In this document: positions 45,797 through 57,880 of the stretch, one piece after another
Layout of the letters: each line of letters starts with the position of its first letter
How positions within the stretch are numbered: the stretch's first letter is position 1
Origin: Oreohelix idahoensis
Lineage: Eukaryota; Mollusca; Gastropoda; Stylommatophora; Oreohelicidae
Length of the DNA stretch: 64,000 nucleotides
NCBI GenBank assembly: GCA_024509875.1
Contig: JAMPIV010000299.1
Location: forward strand, 1 to 64,000
Direction of reading: 5' to 3'
The notes under the pieces: generated by a model
Seen by the model: the letters and a program-made list of their open reading frames with translations, nothing else
Told to the model about the DNA's origin: nothing
Database searches by the model: none
Position numbers and translations under genes: made by a program

Positions 45797-47480
45797 TTAT
45801 GTAGGCTTGAATTTCTTTGCAGTCGACTTTCGTCGGTGAATGGCATGTGGTACATCGCGATGAAGCATCCAACAATAATCGGCAAGCATGGTCACACTCT
45901 CCATTACGTGACTCCATTACGGCGATATCTTGATGGAATCGTTCTCCATGTTCATCGCTGACTTCGCCAAGGTTGTCAGGGAAAAAGTCAAGATGCGAAT
46001 CGAGCAAATGGATTTTGAGGGACATGTTACAGCCCATAATTCTGTATGCATCTTATGCACTGCTTAACAATATGCACATAGTCGACAGATTTGTGATTTC
46101 CCAGAAAGTTATCGACGATCGATTTGAATGCCATCCATGCGCGAAGTTCACTACCATGTAACAAGTTCTCGAATTGTTTGTCTGCAATAACTTTCCTAAT
46201 CTGAGGTCCTACAAAGATACCTTCCTTTATCTTTGCATCGCTAACTTGCGGAAACTTTTCTCGAAGATAAGTTAAAGCTTTGCTCGTTTTATCTAACGCT
46301 TTTACGAAATTCTTCATGAGCCCCAACTTTATATGTAACGGTGGTAAATGATGCTGTCTTTGTTAACTAATGGCTCGTGTATTACATTTTTATGCCCGAG
46401 CTTCATACGATCCCTGATAGGCCACACCTTTCTTGCATAATGTTCCTGTCTGTTGCGGCTGTCCCATTCACATAGCAACAAAATTTAGTATACCCAGTCT
46501 GCATGCCTGTGAGAATTGCAATGACCTTTTGGTCTCCATAAATCCGCCATTGGTAGTCATTGTACTTTATTTTTGCCAAAAGTATAGCCATATTGTCATA
46601 AGTTTCTTTCATATGAACAGAGTAGGCGACTGGAATTGATGAAAATAAATTTCCGTTATGCAATAACACGGCTTTTAGACTAGTCTTGGAAGAGTCGATG
46701 AAAAGTCGCCATTCGTTGACTATGTGCTCATGACCGAGGTGCACCATTAGACCGTTTACATCTTTGCAATAGCAAATGTCATCATCCATCTCAAAGTATT
46801 GAACAAGTTCTCTGTGTCTATGACGAAATTTAGATATCGGAGTATTGGGCGCTAAAAGATTCCATTCTTTGAGTCGCGAACCGAGTAATTCCGCTTGTCC
46901 TTTGGTAAGAGCGAGATCGCGTATTAGATATGAAAGTTCTGAATGGTTTAGTTAAGTGAACACCATCATTCACCGGTATATAATCCGAGTCAGAATTAGT
47001 TTCTAAAGCAGGTAAACTATCACTTTCTGATGGTTTCATTCACGTCCAACGGATATTGTTTTCTGGTGGAACTGGGATCGGGACACTGATTGGATCATGA
47101 GGCAATAGATTCGAAACCGATTCAATATTTGGATAAACCACAGACTTTCTAGTTTTAAAAGTGAAACCATGGATATTTGTCAAGCAGAAGTAACAATCAG
47201 TAGCGTGATTTGTCGGTTCACGCCATATTACTGGCACTCCAAAAGGCATCGACTTATGCTTCGGCGATTTTCGTAACCAACCTGCCAATGTATTTGCACA
47301 AGTCGAACAAACTGCATTTGGCTTCCAAGATTTATTTGCATCATCCACTTTCTAATCGAAATAAAGTTCATATGCTTTCTTTAGTAATGGTGTAAAGTTT
47401 TTCTGGTGAACACGATCGGTAAAATATCCGCACACGTAACAGAACAGATCAGCCGAATTTCTACAACTTCTAGAAGCCAT
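45797..47480 (-). pseudogene. Orphan-family protein, probable transposase (decayed)
   Basis: Single-exon gene starting ATGGCTTCTAGAAG at 47480 and ending at a TAA (45797-45799), about 560 codons. The N-terminus has zinc-ligand pairs FCYVCGYF, CSTCANTLAGWL and CYFC with WREPTNHATD. The middle has EWRLFIDSSKTSLKAVLLHN, KETYDNMAILLAKIKY, YGDQKVIAIL and QTGYTKFCC. The C-terminal third has PPLHIK-like, IFVGPQIRK, NFLGNHK, SHLDFFPDNLGEVSDEHGER and MLADYCWMLHRD. I know the family as recurring unnamed proteins in invertebrates. Stops at 47351-47353 (TAG) and 47040-47042 (TGA) and frameshifts near 46950, 46460, 46030 and 45890 kill this copy. The Asp in FIDSS and YGDQ and the Glu in DEHGERF could form a DDE triad; this is inference. 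Confidence 0.75.
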
Positions 47481-47654
47481 ATTTCGCTCAAAATTATTTC
47501 AAAATACAGTAACTATTTGAAAAATAGCGTAACATATGTCATGCATCTTTTAGCAGTAAAAAAGTAGAATTATTTTGCATTTTATTAATTTTTAATAAGT
47601 TATATAGTAAAAATGAAACGGAGCAAATAACGGTTTCCCAAAAATATATTTATT

Positions 47655-47776
47655 CACAAATATCTTAAGAACCCGATGTGATAGAGATAAACGGATTTCA
47701 AATTTGAAATCAGCGCAAAAAACTGACATAAGAACACTTATTCTTATATAAGAAAGAAAAATGTTGTTTGTCAGTG
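47655..47776 (-). repeat. Right terminal inverted repeat
   Basis: Read on the minus strand it aligns with the left repeat from CACTG inward, ending near TCTTAAGATATTTG. Confidence 0.7.
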
Positions 47777-47983
47777 TATTCAGAAATCAACAACAATGCT
47801 GAATGTGTCTTAGCACTGTTAACGTATTATCTGCCTGACAAATTTTGTGAAGAGATATATTGTATGATCTAGCTCGTTCAAGCCTCCAACTGATTTAATT
47901 CCGTAAAATCTTAATTTAGCAGCTCTGTTTTAAGTGTATTTAAGGTGACTGAGACATACGGATTGCAGAACACTCAAAAGGAT

Positions 47984-48007
47984 TATATATATATATATTT
48001 ATATATA

Positions 48008-48075
<68 letters not shown>

Positions 48076-48077
48076 AT

Positions 48078-48110
<33 letters not shown>
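47984..48110 (+). repeat. (TA)n microsatellite
   Basis: Nearly pure TA dinucleotide run of about 125 bases with a few TT or AA slips. It yields a spurious Tyr/Ile open stretch. Confidence 0.95.
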
Positions 48111-50290
48111 CACACAAATAACACATACAATAATCAGTTATATTTAACTGTGTAAAATGAATAATTCTTTTCAAAAAATGGTAATCAACACAGGTTGATG
48201 TTATGGATATTGAGGGAATTGTCTGAAAGTTCACTTGGCAGCTTTTAAGTTTGTAATTAGCTGCCAGTACGTTTGTTGGTTTCTGCTCCAGCCGATGTTT
48301 GGTTCTTCGTAAGTTATGGACTGATTCGCTCTCGTTACTGGTCAAGTTGGTCGTTGTAACATTTTCCAAGAAATATCAGGAAGTAATTCACAAAGCTGGT
48401 CCAGGATATCTTCATGACCCGTCGGTATGATGGTGTCTAGCGTTGACAACAGGCCACTCATACTACACACTTTGTTCAGAGATCGCACCACTCACCTGGT
48501 ACCAACGACTAGTATAATGAAAGAAACTGAGAAACGAATACCATCCTGAGTATTGAGTTTCTTGACACACAAACTTGTTCCCAATACATCCTTTTTTTCA
48601 TTCCACCATTCATTACGACGGAACTTTACCCTCTCTGAGCATTAATATTAATCCCAGTAAGCTGAAGACATTCATTACATTTTTAAATTCAATATCTACG
48701 GAGTGGCTAAGAGGTATAGTTTCCTGCGCCTCCAGTCTAGAGGGTAACATGTTCGTATTCAAAGTTGAAGGAATACAATTTATGGACTTTTTTTCAGAAC
48801 ATGTGGTCCTAATGACTATAATACTCCCCCTTTGTCTCCTGGGTAGTGAGATCGGATGCCTAGTCTTCTTGGAAAAGCGCGAAAAAATATAGGAGGTCTC
48901 ATGTGCAAGTTGCCACAGTTAACAATCCCACGGCAGTTGGAATCGTAAAGAGTAGCCTTTCAGGCACGCTGCTATGGCAAAAAATGTAAAAATTAGAAAA
49001 TAAGCCCATCACACCTAATATTTATAGAATGTTGTAATTTCTATATACAAATCATTGCTATTCTCGCCAGTGCCTACAGAGTTCGTGCACTGTGCAGAGA
49101 TCGTCCTTGTGCAATCTAAAGGGTGGAGATTGGAGCACTGATAGAGTAGTCCGATGTGCAATAAATAATCCCCCTGAACGCCTATATGCAACCTAAATCC
49201 GGCTCTCCAATCCCGATATTATAATATCACTGCCATGATAGGCGCGGGAAAAGTGAACAACGGCCTAGAAAACAGTTGCTAATTGCGTCAAATTGAATAC
49301 CCCTTGTAATTAAATCCCTGAAAGACGAATAATCTGTGAACTCCCATGAAAATAATAATTCCTTGTGCTAGAGAAGTGTTGCTAATCGGAATGGCCGGTA
49401 ATATTTCCTCTGCCCCAGCATCGAACCGCCCCCCAGAAGAGAATAATTGAGTGCGCATGATATAATGGATAGGACGGAGAAAATAAGAAGGAGTATACCT
49501 TTGAACGCGGAACATCGAATACGTCGCCTGTGAACCTCCTCTATGCACCGAAAAATACTCCACAATTCCTCGCATGCTCCACCTTGGTGTCCCACGTCCC
49601 GCACTCTCCGCCCTGGACGACCACAATCGGGAATGCCCCAGCTAATTATGTTCATAATGTTCGCGACAGCCCGCCCCCTTTTACGACGGGCATGGGAAGA
49701 AAATGAAATGCCTGCAAAAGAGTACAGTTGAAAGTCGATTGAGTTAGCCCTCCTAAGGTCTAATGAAGAACCTCTTTCCCGACTTAACAACACAACCTGT
49801 TAGGACGAGTACTACCGTTGTGTTAGTCGGAGAAGCCAATGTACTGAATAGGAAGCCTGACCAATTGAAATCGGTGAATCCTGCCCTACCTAGTCTCAGG
49901 GAAGACCGTGTCGTAGCCTGGACGAGTTGAGTAGAAAGAATGCCAATCAAGCAATAGGAATGGAACCCGAGTAATAAGAAAGCCAGGCTTCGAGTCTTAC
50001 AATACTGCTCTAGGCGAGCAATTGAGATCTGGATTTAAAGTCAAGCAATGACTGAAGGAATATGTCCACAATAACTGCGTAATGTAACATATATTTAACA
50101 GAAATACGTCTCTGAATGAAGTAATTGCTTAATAGCGAACTAATGAAGCATGAATGCCTGGGAGAGCTGCTATCTGCTTCATGGCGATAGACCCCGTCGA
50201 GAACACCTAGTGGACAGCATGCCCGCAGCAACGGCAACATTGAAGACAACCTCAGCGGTGGTGCTCAAATTATAATTTACGTTTTGATTT
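48111..50290. other. No recognised gene
   Basis: The open stretches at 48575-48892 (plus) and 49288-49793 (minus, overlapping frames) have no recognisable domain or splice context. From about 49.0 kb base composition is more GC-rich than the neighbourhood and leads into the A-rich tract. Confidence 0.4.
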
Positions 50291-50299
50291 GATTATATT

Positions 50300-50628
50300 T
50301 TTATTTAGACGGCATATTTCGAACGTAAATTGATTTTTTTTATACGATAAATGACTATTTTTATATATAATATAATTAAGAAAGAAGAATAAAAAACGAG
50401 GAGGAAATACCGATATAATTTTTATAGATATAAAATTTAGGGAAAATCGAATAATAGGATAGACGATTAGATATAGAAACGTAGATAATGAAAAAATTTA
50501 TATACGAAAATATACTTTGGTTATAGATGACCGTAAATATGAGAATAATTAAATTCCAACCTTCTCCATCTCTACAAAAAAAAGAAAAAAAAAAAAAAAA
50601 TAGAAAAAAAAATAAAAAAAAAACATAG

Positions 50629-50664
<36 letters not shown>

Positions 50665-52746
50665 AAAAAAAAAAAAAAAAGAAAAAAAAGGCAAAAAAAA
50701 ACAAAAAAAAAAAAGTGAAGCAAAAATCGAAAAAAACAAGCAAAAAGCAAATATTAAAAAAAATAATTGTTTGATCGTTTGCTCTGTTGGATTGGCTTTG
50801 GCGCTTTTAAAACATAAATCGTCCAATTAAGGGAAAAATGAAAAAGGAGTGTATAAAAGTCATTTGTAATGTTTTGGATACACGTTGTACTTTACTACAC
50901 CTTAAGAGTAAATAATAAAAACCATACACCACCAAGTGTCAAAAAAAAACTAAACATCTGATGTCATAAAAATCACCCAAAAAATCATAATCATCTACAT
51001 CCGGCTTTTCATACCTTTACTAGTAACACAGAACCATAGGGAAGATGAATTTTAGATACATAACAAATAACATTTGTAGTAGTGTGCATAATCTATAAAA
51101 TAAGCATTTTTTTTTATAGCACGATTTACAAAGAGATTATTTAATGTGCATTGTAATTTTGGATGGAAAGTGATCGAGGAGAGAGGTTTGTAGTAAAGAA
51201 TGTGGATAAGAGGAAGGGAACAGGTGTGTGAATGGTTGAAGGGGTAAAATATTAATACGAAAGGTTAGGAGTGAGAATTTGTGGTGAGATTTTGGAGAAT
51301 GGGGAGTGAATAAAGGCAACAAACCATGGTTGACAGGAGTAGTCAAGTGGGCAAGTTGGAAGTTGATGGGGATAAAAAGATAGGACATGTTTTGAGTAAA
51401 GAAAAAAAAAATGAATGAAAAAATAGGGAAAATAAAGTTGAAAGAGAAAGAAATTTTTACCGTGGAGAAGGGGAATGAAAAGGAAATAAAAAGAAGAAAA
51501 ATTAAAGAATAGAAAAATAAAAAAAAAAAGGGAACAGGCACAGGAAAAAAAGGAAAAAAAAGAAAAAAAAGAGAGAAAAAAAAAGAAAAAAAAAAAAAAG
51601 GGAGAAAGAAAGGAAAAAAAAAGGTGGAAAAATAGAAAAGGAAAGGAAGTTGATAAAGGAATGAAAAGAAAGAAAAAAAAAGAAAAGAAAGAAGAAACAA
51701 AAAAGAAAAAGGCAAAAAAGATTAAAAGAAGAAAAAGAAAAAAAAAAATAAAAAAAGATTAAAAAGTTAGGGGGGAAAAAATAAAATAAAAAGAAAAAGG
51801 GGTAAAGAAAAAAAAGGAAAAAAAGGAAAAAAAAAAGAAAAAAAACAAAAAAAAAGGGATGAAAAGTGAAAATGGAATAAAAAGTTGGGTGGAAAAAAAG
51901 GAAAAGTTGGAAAAAAAAAGTAAAAAAGTTAGAAAAAGAAGGAAGTTTTTGTAGTTGAATCATAAACAATAGGAGCTAAGGGAGGAGGGGGAGATAAGTT
52001 CGATATGTTAAGAGAGAAGGGGTCAGAAAAGAGAAAAAAGGGGGTTTCTAAGTTTTATTGAAAAGTAATAGAACAAAAGGAAAAAATAAGTGAAAAAAAA
52101 TTGAAAAAAAAATAAAAAAAGAAAAAATTTGTAAAGAACAAGTATAGTAAAAAAAAAAAGTTAAGAAATAGTTAAAATTTTGAATGTTTTAAGTGGAAAA
52201 AGTAAAGAATAAAAAAGGCGAAAATAAAGAATGTAAATGGTAGTAAAAATAAAGGTAAAAAAGTTAAAAAAAGATGGAAATGATTGTGGATTTAGAAGAG
52301 AAAGTAATGAAGAGAATGTTGTCTGATATTGGGTTAGTGGGATAATGTTGTTTGCTGTGAAAAATTAAGAATGGTTGTGAAAAGTTCGTTAGTTGAAAAA
52401 AAAAAGTTAAACAGTAAAAAAAATATTAAAATATACCTTAAGAAAAAAAAAAAAAAAAAATTTTTTTTTTTCTTCTTTTTTTTTTTTAAATTAAAAAAAA
52501 AATTTCCTCTTCCTGAAAAGTTAAAAAAAAGTGGAAAAATGATTGATGCTCTTGAAAAGAAAAGAGAAAAATTTAAAAAAAATGAGAACAGTACAATTAA
52601 AATATTTTTTTAAAAAATATGTTTTAAAAAAGGAATTGACCCAAGTTAAGAAAATTGTATGGGTTTTCGTTAAGAAAGAGATTACTAAAATTAAAGAAAA
52701 TTAAAAAAGAAAATAAAAAAAAAAAAAAAAAAAAAAAGAGAAAACG

Positions 52747-52789
<43 letters not shown>

Positions 52790-53933
52790 AAAATAAAAGA
52801 AAAAAGGGTGGAGAGGCGAATTTTTTACTCTCAATAGAAAAAAAAAAAAAATTATTTATAGGGCGGGGTAGCCAGAAAATAAACAAAAAAAGGGGTTCCA
52901 ACCGAAAAGGGAAAGCTTGTATTAGAAAAAAAAAAAAAAAAAGAGGAGGGATTGGATTTAAACAAGAAAGAAAGAGAAAAACCTTTAAAGTAAAAAGAGA
53001 ATGGTGAATAAATGTTGTTTAATTAAGTAGAGAAAATGTTTGAAATATAAAGTTAGAGAAGAAAAGAAGAAAAAAAAAGTTCCTTGTTATTAAGAAAAAA
53101 AGAAAAGTTAAAAATAGAGAAAAGTAAAAAAATAAAAAAGAAATAGAGATGAAAAAGAAAAATGATAGAAAAAAATTAAAAAAAAAAAAGGAGTTGTATT
53201 GTGAAATTACAAAAAGAATTGAATATTAAAATAAGAAGGGGAAAAAGAAAGGAATTTTTATATTGGTAACGGTTTAAAGAAATATGTATCTTTCAATAAG
53301 AATCCTTTATATGAAGATTGTGTTTTTTAGTTTGTTTAAAAAAATAAAAAGGTTCTCTTTGTTATGTTTTTCTGTACTTGAGTTTTAAAACCAAAGAAAA
53401 ATAAGTTTGTAGAAAAAAGGGAAAAAATAGATAAAAGTCTTGAAAGGAACAAATCTTAAGTTTGGCAACATCCCCTAAAAAAAGAAGGGCCCCCCAAAAA
53501 AAAAAAAAGAGGGAAAAAAAAAAAACAAAAAATTTTTTTAAAAATATTAAAAATTTGAAAAAAAAACTAAAAAAAAGTTAATGTTTTTGCCTTATAATAA
53601 ATAAAAAAAGAAAAAAAGAAAAAAAAACCAGAAAAAAAAAAAATAAAAAAAAAAACTAAAAGTAAAAAAAAAAAAAGAAAAAAAAAAAAAAGGAAAAAAG
53701 AAAAGAGTTTTTCTAGGTATAGAAAGAAGGAAGTAAAAGAAGAAATCCCCTAAAGGCTGAAAAACAAAAAGAAAAAATAAAAGAAAAAGAATAAAAAAAA
53801 AAAAAAATTTAAAAGTAAACCCCCAGAAAAAATAAGATATAAAGACAAAAAAAAAAGCACTCTAAATATGTAAAGATATGAAGGTGGAAGATAAGAAAAA
53901 AAAAAAAAAAAAAAAAACAACTAATCACCCAAA

Positions 53934-53975
<42 letters not shown>

Positions 53976-54127
53976 TAGGAAAAAAGAAAAAAAGTAAAAA
54001 GAAGGGGAGAAAAAAAAAGAGAAATTGTTTGGTTTTAAAAAGAAAAGAAAAAAAAAAATAGAAAAAAAAAAGGAAAAAAAAAAAAGAAAAAAATAAAAAA
54101 AAAAAATAAAAATAAAATTAAAAAAAA

Positions 54128-54172
<45 letters not shown>

Positions 54173-54277
54173 TTGAACTGAAAAAAAAAAAAGAAAAAAA
54201 AGAAAAAAAATAAAAGAAAGAAAAGTTTTTTTTTGTTTAAGAAAAAAAAAAAGAAATTTAAAAAAAAACCCAAAACG

Positions 54278-54355
<78 letters not shown>

Positions 54356-54544
54356 AAAAAAATAAAAAAAAAAAAGGAGAAACAAAAAAATTAAGTAAAA
54401 AACCCCCCCGCACTCCGCCGACCTATAAAAACCCCCCCCCAGTAAAAAAAAAAAAAGATAAAAAAAAAGTGTAAAAAATTGCTTTGTGTTATAAAACCCT
54501 TTAACGAAAAACAAAAAATAAAAAAAAAACTCAATTTATAAAAC

Positions 54545-54575
<31 letters not shown>

Positions 54576-57489
54576 ATGTTAAAGAAAATTTTTAAAAAAA
54601 AAAAAACCATAAATTTTAAAAAAAAAAAAAAAAAAATAAAAAGAAAAAAAAATAAAATATGAAAAAAAAAAAACAATAGCAAAACTGAAGTAGATTAAGA
54701 TTTTTTTGTCATTTAAAAGTACCACCGAATGAAAAATACCAAAATGTTAAGGAAAAAGACTTAAAATAAAGCTGAGAAAGAGATGATAATTTCGTAAAAC
54801 AAAAAAATAAAAAAAAAAAACTTGACGAAGATTAAAAACCCGCAAGCATGTCTGAAGAAAATAGAAAAGAAAAGGGGCCTCTGGGTCCTGTGCTGTACAG
54901 CACAATTTCAAAGAATTTTGGTAAAAAAAAAATAAACAATCCTAAACAAAACAAAAAAATTTGTAAACATATTTATCAATGTGCTTCCAAAAAAAACTCA
55001 AATCATGACCTCAAATAACTGAAATAAAAAAAAAAAAAAAAAAATACAAGAAAAGAAATCCATCAAAACTGAAAAAAAAAAACAACTTATTTAAATACCC
55101 CCCCACACCCTCTCCTGTGGGTCTCCTCGAAAAACCAAAAAAAAAAATAAAGGAAAAAAACCCATAAGACAAAAAAAAAAAAAATAAAAAAAAAAGAAAA
55201 AAGGAAAAAAATAAAGAAAGAAATAATATGAGAAATTACAAAAATAGATCAATACTAACAGATTAAAATTGAAAAAAGAAAAATTTGACAATTTCGTTGG
55301 TCGTTAATAACTACGGGAAAAAGAAAATAAAATTTAAGATGGTCCGAAAAAAAGGTCAAAACTAAATCACACTATGTTACCAGAGAAAACAACCATAGTC
55401 CCAAGTTCATTTCAACAATTTTTGGAAATAAAATAGAGAAAAATAAGTTTTTATAAAAAAGATTCAGAAATGACATATCCCGTTTATTGATGGAAAATTA
55501 AAAAAATTTTTCAATGAAATAAATGAAAGATAATAAGTGCAAAAAACAAAAAAAAATAAAAAAAACCTAAGAAAAAATAAAATGATAACCTTTAAAAACA
55601 AAAAATGTTTTTGTTTTAATCGAAAAAAAGAAAAGTTTACTTTCAAAAGCCAATTACTAATAATCCCCCCCCCATAAAAAAAATTTTGTAACGCGCTGGA
55701 AAATGAAAAATTCAATAATTCCAATAAATGGGAAAATGAATATTGTGTGCCGTTAAAATGAAAAAAAAGACTGAAAAAAAAATGGAGAAAAAAAAAAAAA
55801 AAAATAAAATAAAAAAAAAAAATTAAAGGGGTATGAAATGGGGTAATGGACACGGGCAAACGAAAGAAATGTAAAAAGGAAAGTTCATAGTAAAATAAAT
55901 AAAAAAAAAATAAAAAAAAAAGGTTAAAATTATCATGGGGGGGAAACTGTGGTTGAAAAAAAACTTTCAATAAAAAAAAAATTAAATTGTAGAAAAATTA
56001 CAATAATAAATTATAGAATGAAACCTTCGTCCATGGGTTGGCTAGGGAAAAATGTAATGTTTATAACAAAAAGATTTAAAATGAGAAACAAGGAATTTTA
56101 ATTATAAAGATGTAAGGCTCCACCTGAAAAAGGCTATCATATTTGTTTTATAAATTGAAAAAATAAGTAAAATAAAGATACCGAAAATAAAAATAAACAT
56201 AAGGAGTAATAAGTTTGAAATAAAAATGAAAATAAAAAAAAAATGAAATTCCATTGGGGGAGAGGTGTGGAAACCGGAAAGGAGGAAAAAAAAAGTGGAA
56301 AATAATGAGCAAAAGAAAGGAAGGATTTGTATTTAAATGTGAAAAACAAATTTTCCCAGAAAATGAAGTTCCGGGAAAGAAAAATAAAAAATAGAATTAA
56401 GAAAAAATGGTGAAAGGGGGGAAAAAGAGAATAGGAAAGGGGGGAATTTGAAAAGAAGGATTGGGGGGAAGAGGAATAAGAAAAAAAAAAAAAACAGGGA
56501 AGAAAAATAAGAAAACTAAAAAAAATAACTAAAAAAGAAAAACATTAAAAAAAAAAAAAAAAGGATTGAAAGATAGAGATTTAAAAAAAATTAAATTTCA
56601 GTAAAAGAAAAAAAAAAAACAAAACACAAAAAAAAACAGAAAAAACTAAAAAAACAGGAAAAAAAGAAAACAAAAAAAAAAAAAAAAAAAAAAGAGAACA
56701 AAAAAACAAAAAAAAAAATAAAAGAAAAAAAAAAATGACTCAAAAACCAAATAATCAAACCATAAGGGAAAAAAGAAAAGAAAAAAAAAAAAATAAAAAA
56801 AAGAAATAAAATATTAGAATAAAAAAAAAAGAAAAAAAGGAAATAAAACAAAGAAATAAAGACAAATATCAGAAACCAAAGAACCGGTAAATATTAAAAA
56901 AAATCTAAAAGTGAGGAAAATTAACAAACTTTCTCACATAATGCAATTAAATAGACAAAAAAAAAAAACACTAAGAAAGAACAACAAAGAAAACAGAATA
57001 AAAAAAAATAAAAAACATAAAAATAAAAAAAACAAAAAAAAAAAGATACAAAAGGTGGAAAAAAAAAAAAAAAAAAAAACACAAAAAAAACTAAAAACAA
57101 AAGTAAAATATAAATCAATTACCAAATAGAAAATAAATAAAAAAAGATCCTGTTCTAATAGAAAAAGAAAAAAAAAAAAAAAAAAACAAAAAAAAAATAA
57201 AAAAAAAAAATAATAATGGAAAAAAAAATAAGAGGAAAAGAAGAGAAAGATAAGGAGAAAAAGAGAAAAAAAAAAAAAAAAAATAAAAAAAGAAAAATGA
57301 AGGGAGATAAAAAAGAGTAAAAAAAAAAAGAAAAAACAGAAGGCCCAAAGAATCAAAAATAAAAAAAGAATGAAAATAATATGATAAAAGAAAAAAAAAA
57401 AAATAAAAAAAAGGGGAAGAAAAAACAATAAATAAAAAAAAAAAAGAAAAATGGAAAAAAAAAAAAAAAAAAAAAATAAAAAAAGAAAA

Positions 57490-57522
<33 letters not shown>

Positions 57523-57794
57523 AAAAGAAAAAAGAATAAAAAAGGGAAAATAAAAAAAAAAGGAGAACAGATCAAAAAACAAGCGGGAAGGTAATAACAA
57601 GCCAAGAAACAGACCCACCAAAAAAAGACACAACACTAGTAGCAAACTACCCATAGTAGAGAAGAGTGAAAAAAAAAAAAAAAAGAGAAAAAAAAAATAA
57701 TAACAATCGCAAAAATAAAAGACAAAAAACCAAAACCAACACAGACACTTCAAAAAAAAACAAAAGAAAAGAAAAAAAAAAAAAAAAAATGTTG

Positions 57795-57827
<33 letters not shown>

Positions 57828-57880
57828 AATGAAAGGGAGGAGGGAGTGGGGAAAAGAGGAAAGGACAAGAAAAATAAAAA
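50300..57880. repeat. Extreme adenine-rich low-complexity tract
   Basis: About 7.6 kb on the plus strand dominated by A-runs broken by single G, T or, later, C bases. From about 51130 to 53300 C is nearly absent; from about 53900 on C appears as short runs. Islands of ordinary sequence occur, such as 50800-51120 and 54700-54910. All long open stretches here (poly-Phe or poly-Lys) are composition shadows. It is either a read or assembly artefact or an unusual satellite-like tract; I see no gene. Confidence 0.8.

Larger units (their letters stand above)
45603..47776. mobile_element. DNA transposon with CACTG inverted termini (CACTA/Chapaev-like)
   Basis: The left end reads CACTGGCTAACA and the right end, on the other strand, CACTGACAAACA. 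The similarity continues inward for 120-130 bases: GCGCTGTTTTTAAATCTG with GCGCTGATTTCAAATTTG, and CTCTATCAGGTCGGG with CTCTATCACATCGGG. TAT flanks both sides (45600-45602 and 47777-47779). The element is 2174 bases and its only gene is the minus-strand protein at 45797-47480. CACT-type ends with a short duplication are known for the CACTA, Mirage and Chapaev group. That assignment is an inference; the inverted repeats themselves are visible. Confidence 0.75.

Noticed and set aside
47983..48369. 128-codon open stretch with Tyr-Ile repeats
   Set aside because: It is a translation of the (TA)n microsatellite.
49288..49793. Overlapping 112- and 141-codon open stretches, minus strand
   Set aside because: Two frames are open over the same DNA, no domain is recognised, and the region borders low-quality sequence.
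50376..57868. Many long poly-Phe or poly-Lys open stretches
   Set aside because: They are composition artefacts of A-runs, without stops only because TAA/TAG/TGA are rare in such runs on one strand.
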